Below are positions 1 through 10,480 of a DNA stretch of 64,000 nt, one piece after another. A program made the position numbers and the translations under genes. Source of the stretch: Sipunculus nudus (taxonomy: Eukaryota; Annelida; Sipuncula; Golfingiida; Sipunculidae); contig CM049315.1 of NCBI GenBank assembly GCA_026874595.1, positions 61,873,389 through 61,937,388 on the forward strand, in the 5' to 3' direction. Below the pieces are notes generated by a model that did no database searches, was not told the origin of the DNA, and worked only from the letters and a program-made list of their open reading frames with translations. How positions within the stretch are numbered: the first letter of the stretch is position 1; every line of letters starts with the position of its first letter.

Positions 1-518
1 GACCGATACAGCATGCAACGCATTTCGGTTATCGTATCGATGTCGTGTATCGATATATCGATATATTGATACAGCCCTATTGTTTACTGTATGTATTCCA
101 TTGATGAATTGTTTCAGGGTCACTGACTCACTGTCGCGAACCCCTATAGGGTAAGGTGTGCTTTTTCGGGCCCGCTAGAGTATGACTAGGCCTAAGTTTA
201 GAGAGTTTGTAGGGTACGATGCGACTTGGTAGAGAGCTTGAAAAGATCGAGAACGCTGGGTTGTTTGGTGTTTGTCATCAGGAAAGAATCAGATTGGTGG
301 AATTTACCAGACTGATAAAAGGTAACATCTTGTCAATTGATAGGTGTAGACAGTATTAGTGTAAGGTTCAATTGTGGACAAACTCGTCGGAGACCTCATT
401 AAATTGTCAGTCATGTCTGGCCTGGATGGCAAAATGGCAGCATGTTGGGTGGCACTTTGGATCCACCTTTTACTGGCTGTAGCGGCCCGGCCGTTATATA
501 TGGGGACCAGTATGTTGA
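1..518. other. Unassigned flank
   Basis: No gene or known repeat is recognised. Positions 30-80 are rich in overlapping ATCGAT and TATCGATA palindromes. The remainder is mixed-composition sequence with no persuasive open frame. Confidence 0.5.
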
Positions 519-523
519 TTATA

Positions 524-571
<48 letters not shown>
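519..571. repeat. (AT)n microsatellite
   Basis: Nearly perfect AT dinucleotide run with one TG interruption near 529. Short open frames crossing it read as alternating Tyr-Ile and are not coding. Confidence 0.95.
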
Positions 572-574
<3 letters not shown>

Positions 575-889
575 CTTTTACGATAACGAACCCGGAAATG
601 TTTAATTGTTACCTGTAATTGTTTGTTATTTTGTTAATAATTATCTAGATCGAATCAAACGTCTGTCTTTTTGTTTTATTGACTGTAGTGTGTCAACACA
701 ATGGATTCCAGCCAGTTAAACATTGGTCTTTGTCAAACCTTTCGAAGTCATCATGCAGTTTCACTATTCCCCTAAGTACGAACCCTTTGAGCGTTGGGCT
801 GTAAAGCGCGGTTCGCTACAGATTTTGGTGGCCGCAGCACCCTCGGGGGATAATTTGGAGTAGATTGATGACATTTGCTCGTCATTTCG
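572..889. other. Unassigned spacer
   Basis: No recognisable gene, RNA or repeat. Moderately AT-rich sequence between the microsatellite and the composite repeat. Confidence 0.5.
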
Positions 890-1098
890 AAGTTTGATAA
901 ACTGGGAAACTAGACGACCATAGGTCGAACGCTTGCCGGAAATCGGAAGTGAAACACAGACGGACAGACAGAACATATTGTCGGTTTTCTATCAATGGAA
1001 TGACTCTCAGGGCCATTGCTGAGAATATGTGGCCCGTAGAATGACATATGAGACAAAAGAACAGGCAAGCAGACAAAGCTGACAACAAAAGACGAACA

Positions 1099-2350
1099 GA
1101 CAGACATACTGACTTTGTGAGACAAGATTGACACAGATGACTTAACTTAGTTATAGAGAAGATTCAAAGGAAGAAAATGAGTTATAATTTATGTAATTTA
1201 GATTTATAGTTTTGGAGGTATGGCGAATTAATGATATACTTGGGAGGTTCGACTGTAGCGCCCTCTAGCGGACATATTCCGAAGACGACAAATGCGTTTC
1301 GTATTATTAGTGTATGACATGATATGTCCCAGTTTCAAAAGGATTCCGTCAAAGCTGTGATCTGTAGAATGCCATATGTAAGGCGTAAGAACCAGCAAGC
1401 AGGCGACTTTAAGGATAACGGACAAACAGATGGACACACTGACAAAGTGACAGAAGATTGAAACCAGATGCCTTAATCAGGTTATGGAGAAGACTCAAAG
1501 GAGGAAAATAAGCTATAGTTTATGTAACTGAGGCTTTGGGTGTAGTGATATGGTCAACACAATGGTATGTGTGTGAGGGTCGTGTGCAGCGCCCACTAGT
1601 GGCTATATCCGGAAATTAAAAAATTATATCGAGATATTAGTGTAAGACATAAGATGTAATAGTTTCAAAAGGATTCCGTCAAAACTGTGGCCTATTGAAT
1701 GCTATATGTGAGACGCAAGAATCAGCAAGCAGGCGAATTTGAGGACAACTGACAAACAGACGGAAACACTGACAAAGTGACTCAAGATTGATTCCAGATG
1801 ACTACTCCAGGTTATGGAGAAGACTCAAAGGAAGAAAAAAGCTACAGTATATGTAACTGAGGTTTATTGTTTTGGAGATATTGCCAAAGCATGATATGTT
1901 GGGATAGGTTCGAGTTCAGCGCCCCCTAGCGGCCATGTCCGGAAAATGAAAAATTGGGTTTGAGATATTAGTGTTAGACTTAAGATGTAATAGTTTCAAA
2001 AGGATTCTTTCAAAACTGATGCCTGTAGAATGGTATATGTGAGACACAAGAGCAAGCAGGCGAATCTGAGGACAACTGACAAACAGACAGACACACTGAC
2101 AAAGCGACACAAAATTGTGACCAGATGACTACACCAGGTTATGGAGAAGACTCAGAGGAAGAAAATAAGCTATAGTTTATGTAATTGAGTTTTATAATTT
2201 TGGAGATATGGCCAAAATATGATATGTTGGGGAGGTTCGCATCCAGCGCCCCCTAGCGGCCCTTTTCAAAAAATAAAAAAACAAATTTTAGATAGGGTAA
2301 GACTTGAAATATATCAGTTTTAAAAAAAATTCCTGCAAAACTGTGGCCTC
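1099..2350 (+). repeat. Tandem ~330-bp units inside the composite repeat
   Basis: The anchor GACTCAAAGG, preceded by GGTTATGGAGA, recurs at 1161 (diverged), 1492, 1822 and 2149, giving spacings of 331, 330 and 327 bp. Each unit also carries an ACACTGACAAAG motif, AGCTATAGTTTATGTAA, a GCGCCCCCTAGCGGC-like motif and TTTCAAAAGGATTC. The copies are clearly diverged, so the array is old and no longer homogenised. Confidence 0.85.
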
Positions 2351-2850
2351 CAGGGCAAGATTAGTGAAATCTCGAAATATCTCGTTTGATGAGATATCTT
2401 ACGAGATATTGCCAGACTTTTAATAAAATCATGTAGTACTAAACGAATGCTACCTAATGCAAACAACTGGACCCCACTATCATTAAAACTGACAAATTAG
2501 TCCATTGATTTTCAAATATGATAATTTTCCCCCGAAAATGTGTTACCATGGAAACGGCAAATTTGAGTCAGGTACCCAAACGGAAGAAAGGCCATTGGAT
2601 GACGAATAAAATGAGCTATAGTTCAAGTAGATACGACTAATAGTTACAAAGATATGAAGAAAAACCCGTTTTGTATACTTTTGATGACCTCGACCTTTAC
2701 CTTTGACCTATTTGGACCAAAAACAATAGGGCATCTAGAAATTGTTTTTCATCATCCCTGTAAGTTTCAAGGTTATTGTGGCAAAATTGTGGCCAGGAGA
2801 GTGATGACAAACAAACAAACAGACAAACAGACATACGCAACTGACAAATA

Positions 2851-2881
2851 TGCTTGCCGAAATCTTTGATTCCGGCAAGCA
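2851..2881. repeat. Terminal hairpin TGCTTGCCG...CGGCAAGCA
   Basis: A perfect 9-bp inverted repeat (2851-2859 and 2873-2881) around a 13-nt loop. An equivalent hairpin with the same arms is at 40482-40490 and 40504-40512 in the inverted relative. Its conservation at the same end of both copies suggests it belongs to the element terminus. Confidence 0.8.
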
Positions 2882-2885
2882 ACAT

Positions 2886-3583
2886 ACTGCTTTAATGGAA
2901 ATTTCCGACCTGAGATAAGGCTGGGAGCAAACTAGTTCCATTGGTGCTCGACAGATGTCGCCTTAGACCGGCGTGCTATTTGATTTTATTGAAGTGAACA
3001 TTAGTTTAAGTTATATCCAGGAGATGGTGCCAATGACCTGCATCATAATATCACCAGAGTTTTCAACAAGAGTGAACCTGACCGTGCATGTTATTACATT
3101 TAAACCTGAAGATATTAATTTATTTAATTGTTTCCTGGATCCAGCTATTGTTCCATTCGATATATTTTGGACATAACATGTTGTATTGAACAAAACTGGT
3201 GAAAAAAAAAAAGATTCCTATGATTTTAATGTGAACCAGTTAAGTTTGCAAATTGATGGAGTAATTCAGATATTGTAGGTGGTTCATGTGAGATAAGTGA
3301 ACACATAATTTGATTGATTTGATTATTATTGCCAAGTCATAAGGTATAGATGTGTCGGATTTAAGTGTTGATGTTGAAATGATTAGTAAACCTGACCAAG
3401 ATATCAGGCACCATTCCTCATTGTTGGTTAATATACAGTAAAGATCATAAAAAGGTATCACACATCTACATATATGACTGAAGTTGGAACTTTTTAATCC
3501 AGGATTTTTTCCAGGGAGGGGTCAACGGGTGTTATGCATAATGCATAAAAATTGTTTGAAAAAAAAAGTCTTTGGTTAGGAGC
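2886..3583. other. Unassigned sequence
   Basis: No recognised feature. Short frames on both strands around 2973-3193 show no family resemblance and no convincing splice sites. Confidence 0.5.
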
Positions 3584-3607
3584 GGGGGGGGGGGGGGGGG
3601 GGGGGGG
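3584..3607 (+). repeat. Poly-G tract
   Basis: Uninterrupted run of about 24 G. The exact length may be affected by sequencing error. Able in principle to form G-quadruplex structure. Confidence 0.9.
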
Positions 3608-4487
3608 CTCGACCCCTTAAACCCCCTGTCATGTATAACATTTGTCTATAAAAAATGGTCATTGGTTTCGAACCAATTGGCTCCGCTATCAAAGGTCACG
3701 CAGTTTCAAGCACCAGGGTTACAAAGTTTAAAAAGTGAGTCTTGTTTACATACAAAAACATAATATTTAGTTGAATTTCTTGGTCATTCGAATAAAGTAC
3801 TATATTTTTACACGATTGTTTTCCCGACAAGGGTTTTAAATTCTCCAGTTTACTCTGAAGCTTTAAATGCTTGTTTTTATCCAGGATGCTGGATATCGCC
3901 GCATTTAATGCAGTTAACTGGGGGACCAAAACTGGCAGAAACTATAGAGAGACACGTGATCACCTGACCCCTGATGATCGGAAAACCAAATCCCACAAAG
4001 AGAGGTAAACACAAGACGACCAACGCCTATGACGCCTGGGACTCCAGTGTGAAATGAGAGATCTACAGACAGACGGTAAGATCATCCAGAAAAGTGGTAG
4101 TCAAGCTCGGGCGAATGTTGTTGCGGATCCACAACTGTGATACGCTGTTGACGGACAGGAGCAGAGCGGATCGGAATCACACGTCTTGGGCCGAGACAAG
4201 GGCGAATGTTGTCGTAGGATCTGCTGAGATGGGACAGCCAGACTCGCGAGGAAGGGAGTCGTCTCTAGCTCTAGGAGACGTTGAAATTGCCCAGTACGTC
4301 GTTGCTGTCTGCAAAAAGACAGTGAGCGTTTTTTTAGGGCGTCACTGCATGGAGCGTCATGTTGTAGACTAGATTGTTGAAGTGCCCCAGTGCTAACTGC
4401 GGATACGCAGAGGCATACCCGTCTGAGAGATGACATGCGACAGCGTCACATGGCGGAATACGCTGATGAAATAGAATTTAATCCCTA

Positions 4488-4490
<3 letters not shown>
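3608..4490. other. Unassigned sequence, locally GC-rich
   Basis: Overlapping open frames on both strands at about 4094-4436 (92 and 111 codons) lie in a GC-richer patch. Neither resembles a known family or has clear splice junctions. No gene is called. Confidence 0.45.

Positions 4491-4545
<55 letters not shown>
4491..4545. repeat. (AT)n microsatellite
   Basis: About 27 uninterrupted AT dinucleotides. Confidence 0.95.
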
Positions 4546-4546
<1 letters not shown>

Positions 4547-5991
4547 CGTACCTGTGTCGCTAGACTACATGCGCGATCAGGGGCACCAAGACACGGATGG
4601 GCAGACTTTCCCAGGGGATTTAAACATTTAAACATTTTATTTAGCTACATGGGCCTGGTTTTGCCGTCAGGGGGTGTGGCGGACACACTGTAGCACAGGA
4701 TGGCCGAGTACCAAGATACCATCTGCAAGCTTCGGACTGACCTGAAGCAAGCCAGGCAACGTACATCCTCTTGGAGCAACAGAGTTGCTAACAGTGGCAG
4801 GAAATCCGGGTCCTTAATCAGCAGCTCCGTGCTGACCATCTCCCACCTAGCTGAGATGGATTTAGCCGACCAGACTTGTCAACTTAAACAGTGGAAGGAT
4901 TGGTTCCAGACTGGTTAACTTACACAGTGGAAGGATTGGTACAAAGAAAAGTTTTCTATTGAGGATTATCAAAATTTTTCTTACCTTACGGTTTAAAATT
5001 ACGGTTTTTTAGTGATATGTAAACCTGGTTTTAATATGGCCGCCATTTATCCAAGATTGCAGAAGAAAAAATGCAGATTTTTTTTCAGAAAACAGAATGA
5101 CACAACTGTATACCCTGGGGGGTTTGGGGTTGACACAATTACACATTGCCTTTCACGGTTACTTTGTTATTACTATTGTAATGTTACTCCAAAAATGGGA
5201 ACATTATCCTCAATTCTAATTAAGCAAAAAAAAAAAAAACTTGCAACACGACACATATATACAGATAGGAATAACACTCACTCTGGTCATATAATTACAT
5301 GTACATTGGGTGGAAGAACAAGTCAAATTGTGTAGATTTTTCACCGGACAAAAAACGAAATTCGCGTATGACTTTTTGAATAATCAAGGACAATTAGACC
5401 AATTATGTAAATTACAAAGAGTTACTGGATATGAACAGAATAATGTGTACAATTGGTAATCACTCAAAAACCTTATTAATACGATAAATTTTGCAGTATA
5501 CAGATACATACGAGAGAAATATCGATTTTTAATTATGTTCATTAGCTAATTAACTAATTAAATATTCAAGATACAGCTTGGCCCCACTGCTAAATCGATT
5601 CTACAGAACTGACCCAGTAACAGTTGAGAAATGTTTGTCATTACCCTGCATATTTCAGGTTTCTTCCCCTTTTCTTGGAGTTGTCGCGCATGCGCAAGAT
5701 CGGACCTCGTGCAATGTTATTATGGTAAACGGACGTGCACTGTGTTTACTTACACATAATGATAACAACGTTTTAAACAGCTGATTTGATAAAGTTAATC
5801 CTTCTGCGCGGGAGGGTTTAGCTTGAAAACTTTTTTATTCAGCCAAATTAACTTTAGCTGGAGATAATACACATTGCAATAGTTTATGTACCTTTGAGAT
5901 GTCTGTCATAACACGGCCCTTCTGGTGCAGTTGTTGTAATAAATAATGAGATCAATTGTTCATCCATGTGCCAATTTTTATCTGAGTCGAT

Positions 5992-5992
<1 letters not shown>
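4546..5992. other. Unassigned sequence
   Basis: The frame at 4700-4918 (72 codons, + strand) is not recognised. An 18-bp string, ACAGTGGAAGGATTGGTW, occurs at about 4889 and again 36 bp later, a small local duplication. An A-run lies at about 5226-5239. Nothing else stands out. Confidence 0.45.

Positions 5993-6022
<30 letters not shown>
5993..6022. repeat. (AC)n microsatellite
   Basis: About 15 AC dinucleotides. Confidence 0.95.
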
Positions 6023-6027
<5 letters not shown>

Positions 6028-6561
6028 TTATTGAGCTCAAATATATGGCGTTTCACTTTGTACCCAGGAATCAAAGTACAACACGATTAGGCATGAGTTA
6101 TCAGGAAAGTTAAGCAGAAGTGATGAATGCTACAAATGTACCTACCGCAGACACAGGACTTCCACGCTCAAGAACTCTTCCGTCAGGGCAAAGATCTGCG
6201 TCATCTTTGAAAGACAGAATGTATTAGGCAAAGGTTATATACATATATATTAATGTTTATTGTAAAAAATGTTTCACTGGTGCAGATAACACCATCATTA
6301 AATTCATGCAGACTTGATTAAAACTGACCATAACAGAAACAAAATCGTTCTTTATGCCTATATTATCTCACTTTTCAATTTACACTTAACAAATAAAACT
6401 CAAACGCTTCTTGTATTGTATTGCTACAATTAGGCTTTATATAGCTCTCATCGTATCATCCATTGATGGTGTTTTATCTCAGTGATGTGGCCTCAACAGG
6501 GGGATTATATAATTATTATAAACATATTTATTTACATAAATTGTACAATTAGTTATTACTA
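6023..6561. other. Unassigned sequence
   Basis: Mostly AT-rich. A short minus-strand stretch at 6142-6204 could be read as an exon but is too short to call. Confidence 0.45.
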
Positions 6562-6843
6562 ATGGAATGGAAAAACAAGCGGAGGAACCTTAGAGTTGGA
6601 GAAATTGTCACCCTGAGAGAGGATGAGGTTCTTAGGGGTCACTGGAGACCTGCTAAGGTGGTTGAGACCTTTGCTCAGAAAGATGCCTTGTCTAGGAAAG
6701 TTGAGCGGTCAATGCACTACTACTACTACTACATGCAGTATAGTATTAAAGCCATTACAACAGCAGTTTACACCAGAGTTGTCAATATGGTGCCGCGTGG
6801 GATTACAGTAAAACTCGGACCCGAGAGTGACACGCTGATCTAA
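6562..6843 (+). pseudogene. BEL/Pao retrotransposon integrase C-terminal fragment (DUF5641-like)
   Basis: The open frame begins with a Trp followed by K-rich residues and then RRNLRVGEIVTLREDE, RGHWRPAKVVE and a KDALSRKVE stretch. This matches the layout of the domain that ends BEL/Pao integrases (DUF5641: W...RRNL+VGDLVLL+DE..PRG.W..ARV.E..PG.DG..R.V). Similarity is lost after about 6710, where a run of TAC codons gives five tyrosines and unrelated sequence follows. No protease, reverse transcriptase, integrase core or LTR is visible nearby. The likely reading is a short relic of a decayed element. The element class is fairly secure; the fragment has no predicted activity. Confidence 0.6.
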
Positions 6844-7703
6844 GGTTTGAATCCCCTGAGCAGGTGACACAATGAAGCAGCTGTAAGTGCAAATGGATGA
6901 AACACTATCAAAACAGTCATTAGGACTTAAATATAATTTGCCTTTGGTTCAGAAAGAACCATATTAAAATAGAACAGAAAGAAATTGAGCATACTTTGCC
7001 TTTTGGTTCGGGTGGAACTATAGACAGTCATAAGGCCAGGGCTGAAATATATCTTTAGTTTGGCCAAGTTTAACAAGTGAACTGTGTACTTCATGAATGA
7101 AGACAGAAACATGAATGCATGAAAACAAGAATGCATACCCTTTCACCATGAATGTGAAATATTAACATTTGTTGCCCGCAGGGCAGATTCTATGCACCAT
7201 TGTAATACGTTTTATACGCTTAAGGAGCGGAGTGATTGTATGTTAGACAAATGTATGAGACAAGTATGACCAAGCAAGACAGCTATACGCATCACCCCAA
7301 CAATCTTTGCTTCTGTTGCACCAAGTAATGAGTGTGCAATATATTTGAACATGACTGATCACTTAAGGGGTATTACACATAATTAAAAGAGACTTTTATT
7401 GTTCATTTTATCAAGTCTGTGCCTAAATCTGTTAAACAAAGGTTACAAGACTCGCATGGTCCTTCTGCATTAGAGCTGATCCCTACTCTGCGGACTGTAG
7501 TACATACCCGTGCTTTTGCTCGACTAGTATCCAACAGTACTGAGTGAGTGCTATATTTGGAGATGAGCAACAGGTTAACTCATATCCCTTTGAATTCTAT
7601 ACAATTTTGAATTGCATATGATTATCATGCTTGATGATGTAAGATAATGTTCTCATTTGGTATCATCTTTTCATTGAATTGCTATAATGCATTGTCATGA
7701 TAC
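6844..7703. other. Unassigned sequence
   Basis: No gene recognised. Two related segments around 6930-7010 both contain TGCCTTTKGGTTC followed by GAACYATA, a weak local duplication of about 75 bp. Confidence 0.4.
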
Positions 7704-7707
7704 ATAT

Positions 7708-7856
7708 TGTTGACATAAAAGCGGACCGAACTGTCTCTCTAGTAAAGCTTGCTTTGTTAGTGAAGCGGTTGGTACCCCGGACTTGTGCGCCACCAACATG
7801 GGTTCGAATCCCGAATCGACCCAATGTTTTCCCCCGAGCAATATGTCTTCGTAACA
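7708..7856 (+). repeat. 5' LTR of the miniature retrotransposon
   Basis: Pairs with 7963-8114 and with the solo copy at 16421-16576. Shared landmarks in order are GACATAAAAGCGGACCGAAC, AGCGAAGCGGTTGG, GGACTTGTGCGCCACC, ATGGGTTCGAATCC and TTCGTAACA. The first few bases after TGTT are deleted here. Confidence 0.8.
7758..7811 (+). promoter_or_regulatory. tRNA-like Pol III A and B boxes within the LTR
   Basis: TAGTGAAGCGGTTGG at 7758-7772 fits the Pol III A-box pattern. GGTTCGAATCC at 7801-7811 is a perfect B box. The gap of about 28 nt is normal for a tRNA gene. In the two sister LTRs the A box is equally good but the B box has single changes (GGTTCGTATCC and GGTTTGAATCC). Pol III transcription is inferred, not shown. 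Confidence 0.65.
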
Positions 7857-7859
7857 AAA

Positions 7860-7877
7860 TGGGGGCTCGTCCAACAT
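7860..7877 (+). promoter_or_regulatory. Primer-binding site, tRNA-Pro type
   Basis: TGGGGGCTCGTCC is identical to the first 13 bases of the classical tRNA-Pro primer-binding site, and 15 of 18 positions match overall. It starts 3 nt after the LTR end, the expected place for minus-strand priming of an LTR retroelement. Confidence 0.8.
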
Positions 7878-7962
7878 GACGGTAAAACTTTGTGGCCCAG
7901 GGAATAGCCTCAACAAAGTGTGACTCCTGGGATAATTAACAGAACGCTCTTAAGAGTGGATG

Positions 7963-8114
7963 TGTTACGGGGTGACATAAAAGAGGACCGAACTGTCTTG
8001 GGAAGCTTGCTTTGCTAGCGAAGCGGTTGGGACGCCGGACTTGTGCACCACCGACATGGGTTCGTATCCGGAATCAGCCCAGTAATTTCCCCTTAGCAAT
8101 TTATATTCGTAACA
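7963..8114 (+). repeat. 3' LTR of the miniature retrotransposon
   Basis: Keeps the full TGTTACGGGGTGACATAAAA start and CGTAACA end. It differs from the 5' copy at many positions, so the insertion is not recent. A weak purine-rich stretch (AAGAGTGGATG) precedes it where a polypurine tract should be. Confidence 0.8.
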
Positions 8115-8344
8115 ATATATATATTTTGAATGCTGACAAAATCATGTGTATACACAGATTAGAATAGAAGTTAGGTTTCATACACTATTGACAACTTGCA
8201 CACTTGTGATATGCATATGGTTTGATTTCATAAGTGCATACTTTTCTAGTTGGTTTCACCAGATATTGTTGCTCAGGAGATACACAGGACAACACTTATT
8301 AGTTGTCAGGTTGATTGCTGTGAAATTAGTCAGTGCTGATTGAA
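8115..8344. other. Spacer before the Gmr1-like element
   Basis: No sequence resembling the 795-bp LTR at 14078-14872 is present here, although this is where a 5' LTR would be expected. Confidence 0.5.
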
Positions 8345-10480
8345 CATGACTGATCCACTAGAGGCACCGCCTAATAGTTGTTTGCCAGATGACCCAACAA
8401 ATTTCACTGCTGTCTGTGCCACAAGCAGCAAGCATGGACAAGCAAACGGGCCAGACATAGAGATCACGAAAGTAAACAGAGAATGCGAGAAAAAATGAGT
8501 AGGACGAACTGTTCAGAAGTTCTTGGCGTATACACAAACAGTCTGAGATCCAAAGTTCAAGACACTTATCAAGATTTAAGTGAATCCTCTCAGGTGAGCC
8601 TATATGTGGTTGAGCTATAGGGTATGCCAAATCAAATTCAGAGTGTGTATCATGAATTGCGAAACATCTGTACCAACCTCCCTGCTTTAGATATGGGCAT
8701 AGGGATTTATAGTATTATCTCAGATGTTAGTAAGACTTATCAGTTTATATGCTCAGCTAGACAATACAGACAAGTACATCATGATCTCGGCTGCATCAGT
8801 TTATTCCTGCTCTTGCAGTTCCTCGATGAAATCATTAAAATGCGCCATGGCATCCGGCATATCTTTGAAAATAAAAGAAGCTGCCGCAAGTGCAGCTGCA
8901 CTCCGCATCGAGCCTCAGGCTAAACAGAATGAAGCTAGAAAAGAGGCCGAGTTCCGAAAACTTCAACTAGAAGAGAATATTCGGCGTGCACAATCAGACG
9001 CGCTAATGGAGCAGAAGAGAAGAGCGCTTGAACAACAGAAGATCGCAAATCAGCTGCACATGGAGTAAGCAAAGCTTATGATTTATTAGGATGAATAACC
9101 AGTGAATTCCTTGTTAAAAGTTAAAACAAGTCACACTGCCTTCATGGAAAGAGATTAAAAAAAACGCACCTGAGCACCGCAGCTTTGAGGACTTTCCCAG
9201 TCATAATGCATTTAAGTCCTCAATTACGTTAGCAAAGGTTTAATTGAAGAGAGTGAAGTAGAAACATAAAAAAATGACAGCCTTGCTATGCAATTAGAAT
9301 TAAAAAAGTTTGAAATGCAACATGAGCTAGCATTAAAAGAGAGGGAATAGGAAAAACAAAAACAAAAAGAAAGAGACAGACTAGAAAAAGAAAAAGAAAT
9401 TGAGTTAAAACGACTGGAGTTAGAAAGACTTAAACTAGAACAGTCTACGTGCTGCCCCAGCTCACAGTTTTGATGTTGCTAAACACATTAGACTTGTCCC
9501 ACCTTTTCAAGAAAAAGAGGTTGATAAATATTTCTTACACTTTGACAAAGTAGCTGAAAATTAAAAATGGCCTAAGGAAAATTGGACTATGCTGTTACAA
9601 AGTGTATTAACCAGAGAAGGCCAGAGAAATTTATACAGAGCTTTCAGTAGAAGCTGCGGCTGAGTATGACCTGGCAAAACAGTTTATCCTAAAAGTTAAG
9701 GAGTTAATTCCGGAGGCTTACCGTCAGATATTCTGAAATTGGGAAAAGCGAAAAAAACAGACCTACGTCGAATTTGCTAGGAGAAAAGAGCAGGTTTTTT
9801 TTTATCGCGGGTGTAGTTCTAAAAATGTAATGAAAGATTATGACAATTTGCGCCAGTTGATTTTGCTTGAAGAATTTAAGCGCTGCATTAACGCAGATGT
9901 TAAAACCGAGAAAAGTCCTGAAACACTTGACATTGCTGCTCAATTAGCTGATGATAATTCATTAACACACAAAATGTACTTTGCTAGCAAATCAAACCAG
10001 TCATTCACAAACAAGAATGTAAATCAGTATGGTCAAAAGAAGTTTAAAGCGCAGTCACCCAGTACTAGAGGTCCTGATAGCTCAGCAAAGTCCATTGCTA
10101 CACCTCAGTCCACGTCCACTGTGTCTGAATCCAACCAAGGCACAGTCATTTTCAAAGAAAATATGTAATTACTACAAAAAGGAAGGTCATCTAATATCCG
10201 ACTGCTGGAAACTTGCAAATAGACCAAAGGGTAAACCTTCTGGTTTTGTTTCAAAATCTATGCATAGCATAATACAAGAGCCAGGCTCTTTTCATGTAAA
10301 TAAGGGGTACAACTCCTTAATTGACCCTAATAAAGAGTCTGATGCTACGGAGGCCAACATGCGGTCAGAATCTAAAGAACAATCCGTAGCTTGCGGGGTA
10401 AAAACCTCAGTCGATTCCTGCGAGGAATTTATAAGGCTAGGTCATTTCAAGACTCCTGCGAGGAGTATTCTCTGAATAAG
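8345..10480 (+). pseudogene. Gag region of the Gmr1-like element
   Basis: After an N-terminal part with conserved-looking blocks (for example YHELRNICTNLPALDMG near 8646) comes a long charged coiled coil: EARKEAEFRKLQLEENIRRA at about 8930-8990 and a Lys/Glu-rich heptad region at 9290-9440. A capsid-like segment (VDKYFLHFDKVAEN, KWPKENWTMLLQSVL, then an AREIYTELS-like stretch in another frame) lies at 9470-9800. The capsid segment resembles the kind of gypsy Gag from which vertebrate SCAN domains are known to derive. Stops at about 9340 and 9561 plus several frame changes disrupt it. The protein would form the particle and bind RNA. Confidence 0.75.
10164..10205 (+). other. Gag zinc knuckle missing one cysteine
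   Basis: The segment reads CNYYKKEGHLISDC. Spacing is exactly that of a CX2CX4HX4C retroviral-type knuckle, but the second zinc-binding cysteine is tyrosine (TAC). This small domain normally binds the element RNA, so the change is expected to weaken zinc binding. Confidence 0.7.

Larger units (their letters stand above)
890..2885 (+). repeat. Composite dispersed repeat, long copy
   Basis: Three modules follow one another. The first (about 890-1100) contains a CGAACGCTTGCCGG motif. Next are about four copies of a roughly 330-bp unit. The last (about 2500-2885) contains GTTACCATGGAAACGG-like sequence and ends in a hairpin. The same modules occur in the same order on the opposite strand at 40447-41378, with fewer 330-bp units. 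That colinearity shows a dispersed repeat family rather than chance similarity. Recurrent GACAGACAGAC-type tracts explain the Cys/Ser/Val-rich short open frames here, which are not genes. No transposase or terminal duplication was identified, so the class is unknown. Confidence 0.7.
7708..8114 (+). mobile_element. Miniature LTR retrotransposon (TRIM-like) with tRNA-like boxes in its LTRs
   Basis: Two direct repeats of about 150 bp (7708-7856 and 7963-8114) flank a 106-bp interior. The repeats end in TGTTACG...CGTAACA; the left copy has lost about 7 bp after TGTT. The four bases ATAT lie immediately outside both ends (7704-7707 and 8115-8118), as a target-site duplication would. A primer-binding site complementary to the tRNA-Pro 3' end begins 3 nt inside the left repeat. 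The interior has no coding capacity, which fits a terminal-repeat retrotransposon in miniature mobilised in trans. I first read each repeat as a tRNA-derived SINE because of its A and B boxes. The primer site and terminal duplication make the LTR interpretation much stronger. Confidence 0.8.

Noticed and set aside
4094-4436. Overlapping 92- and 111-codon frames on opposite strands
   Set aside because: GC-richer sequence gives long frames on both strands; no homology or splice evidence favours either.
6142-6204. Possible 63-bp minus-strand exon encoding LCPDGRVLERGSPVSAV
   Set aside because: The splice sites and phase would fit the downstream part of the EGF/IgGFc-type gene, but it is too short, has no family match and lies 11 kb from the nearest candidate exon.
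7758-7830. Genuine tRNA gene
   Set aside because: A and B boxes are present, but the flanks do not form a proper acceptor stem, and the segment recurs inside LTRs.
7708-8114. Reading the two repeats as tandem tRNA-derived SINEs
   Set aside because: The TG...CA inverted ends, tRNA-Pro primer site between them, and 4-bp duplications outside the pair fit an LTR element better.
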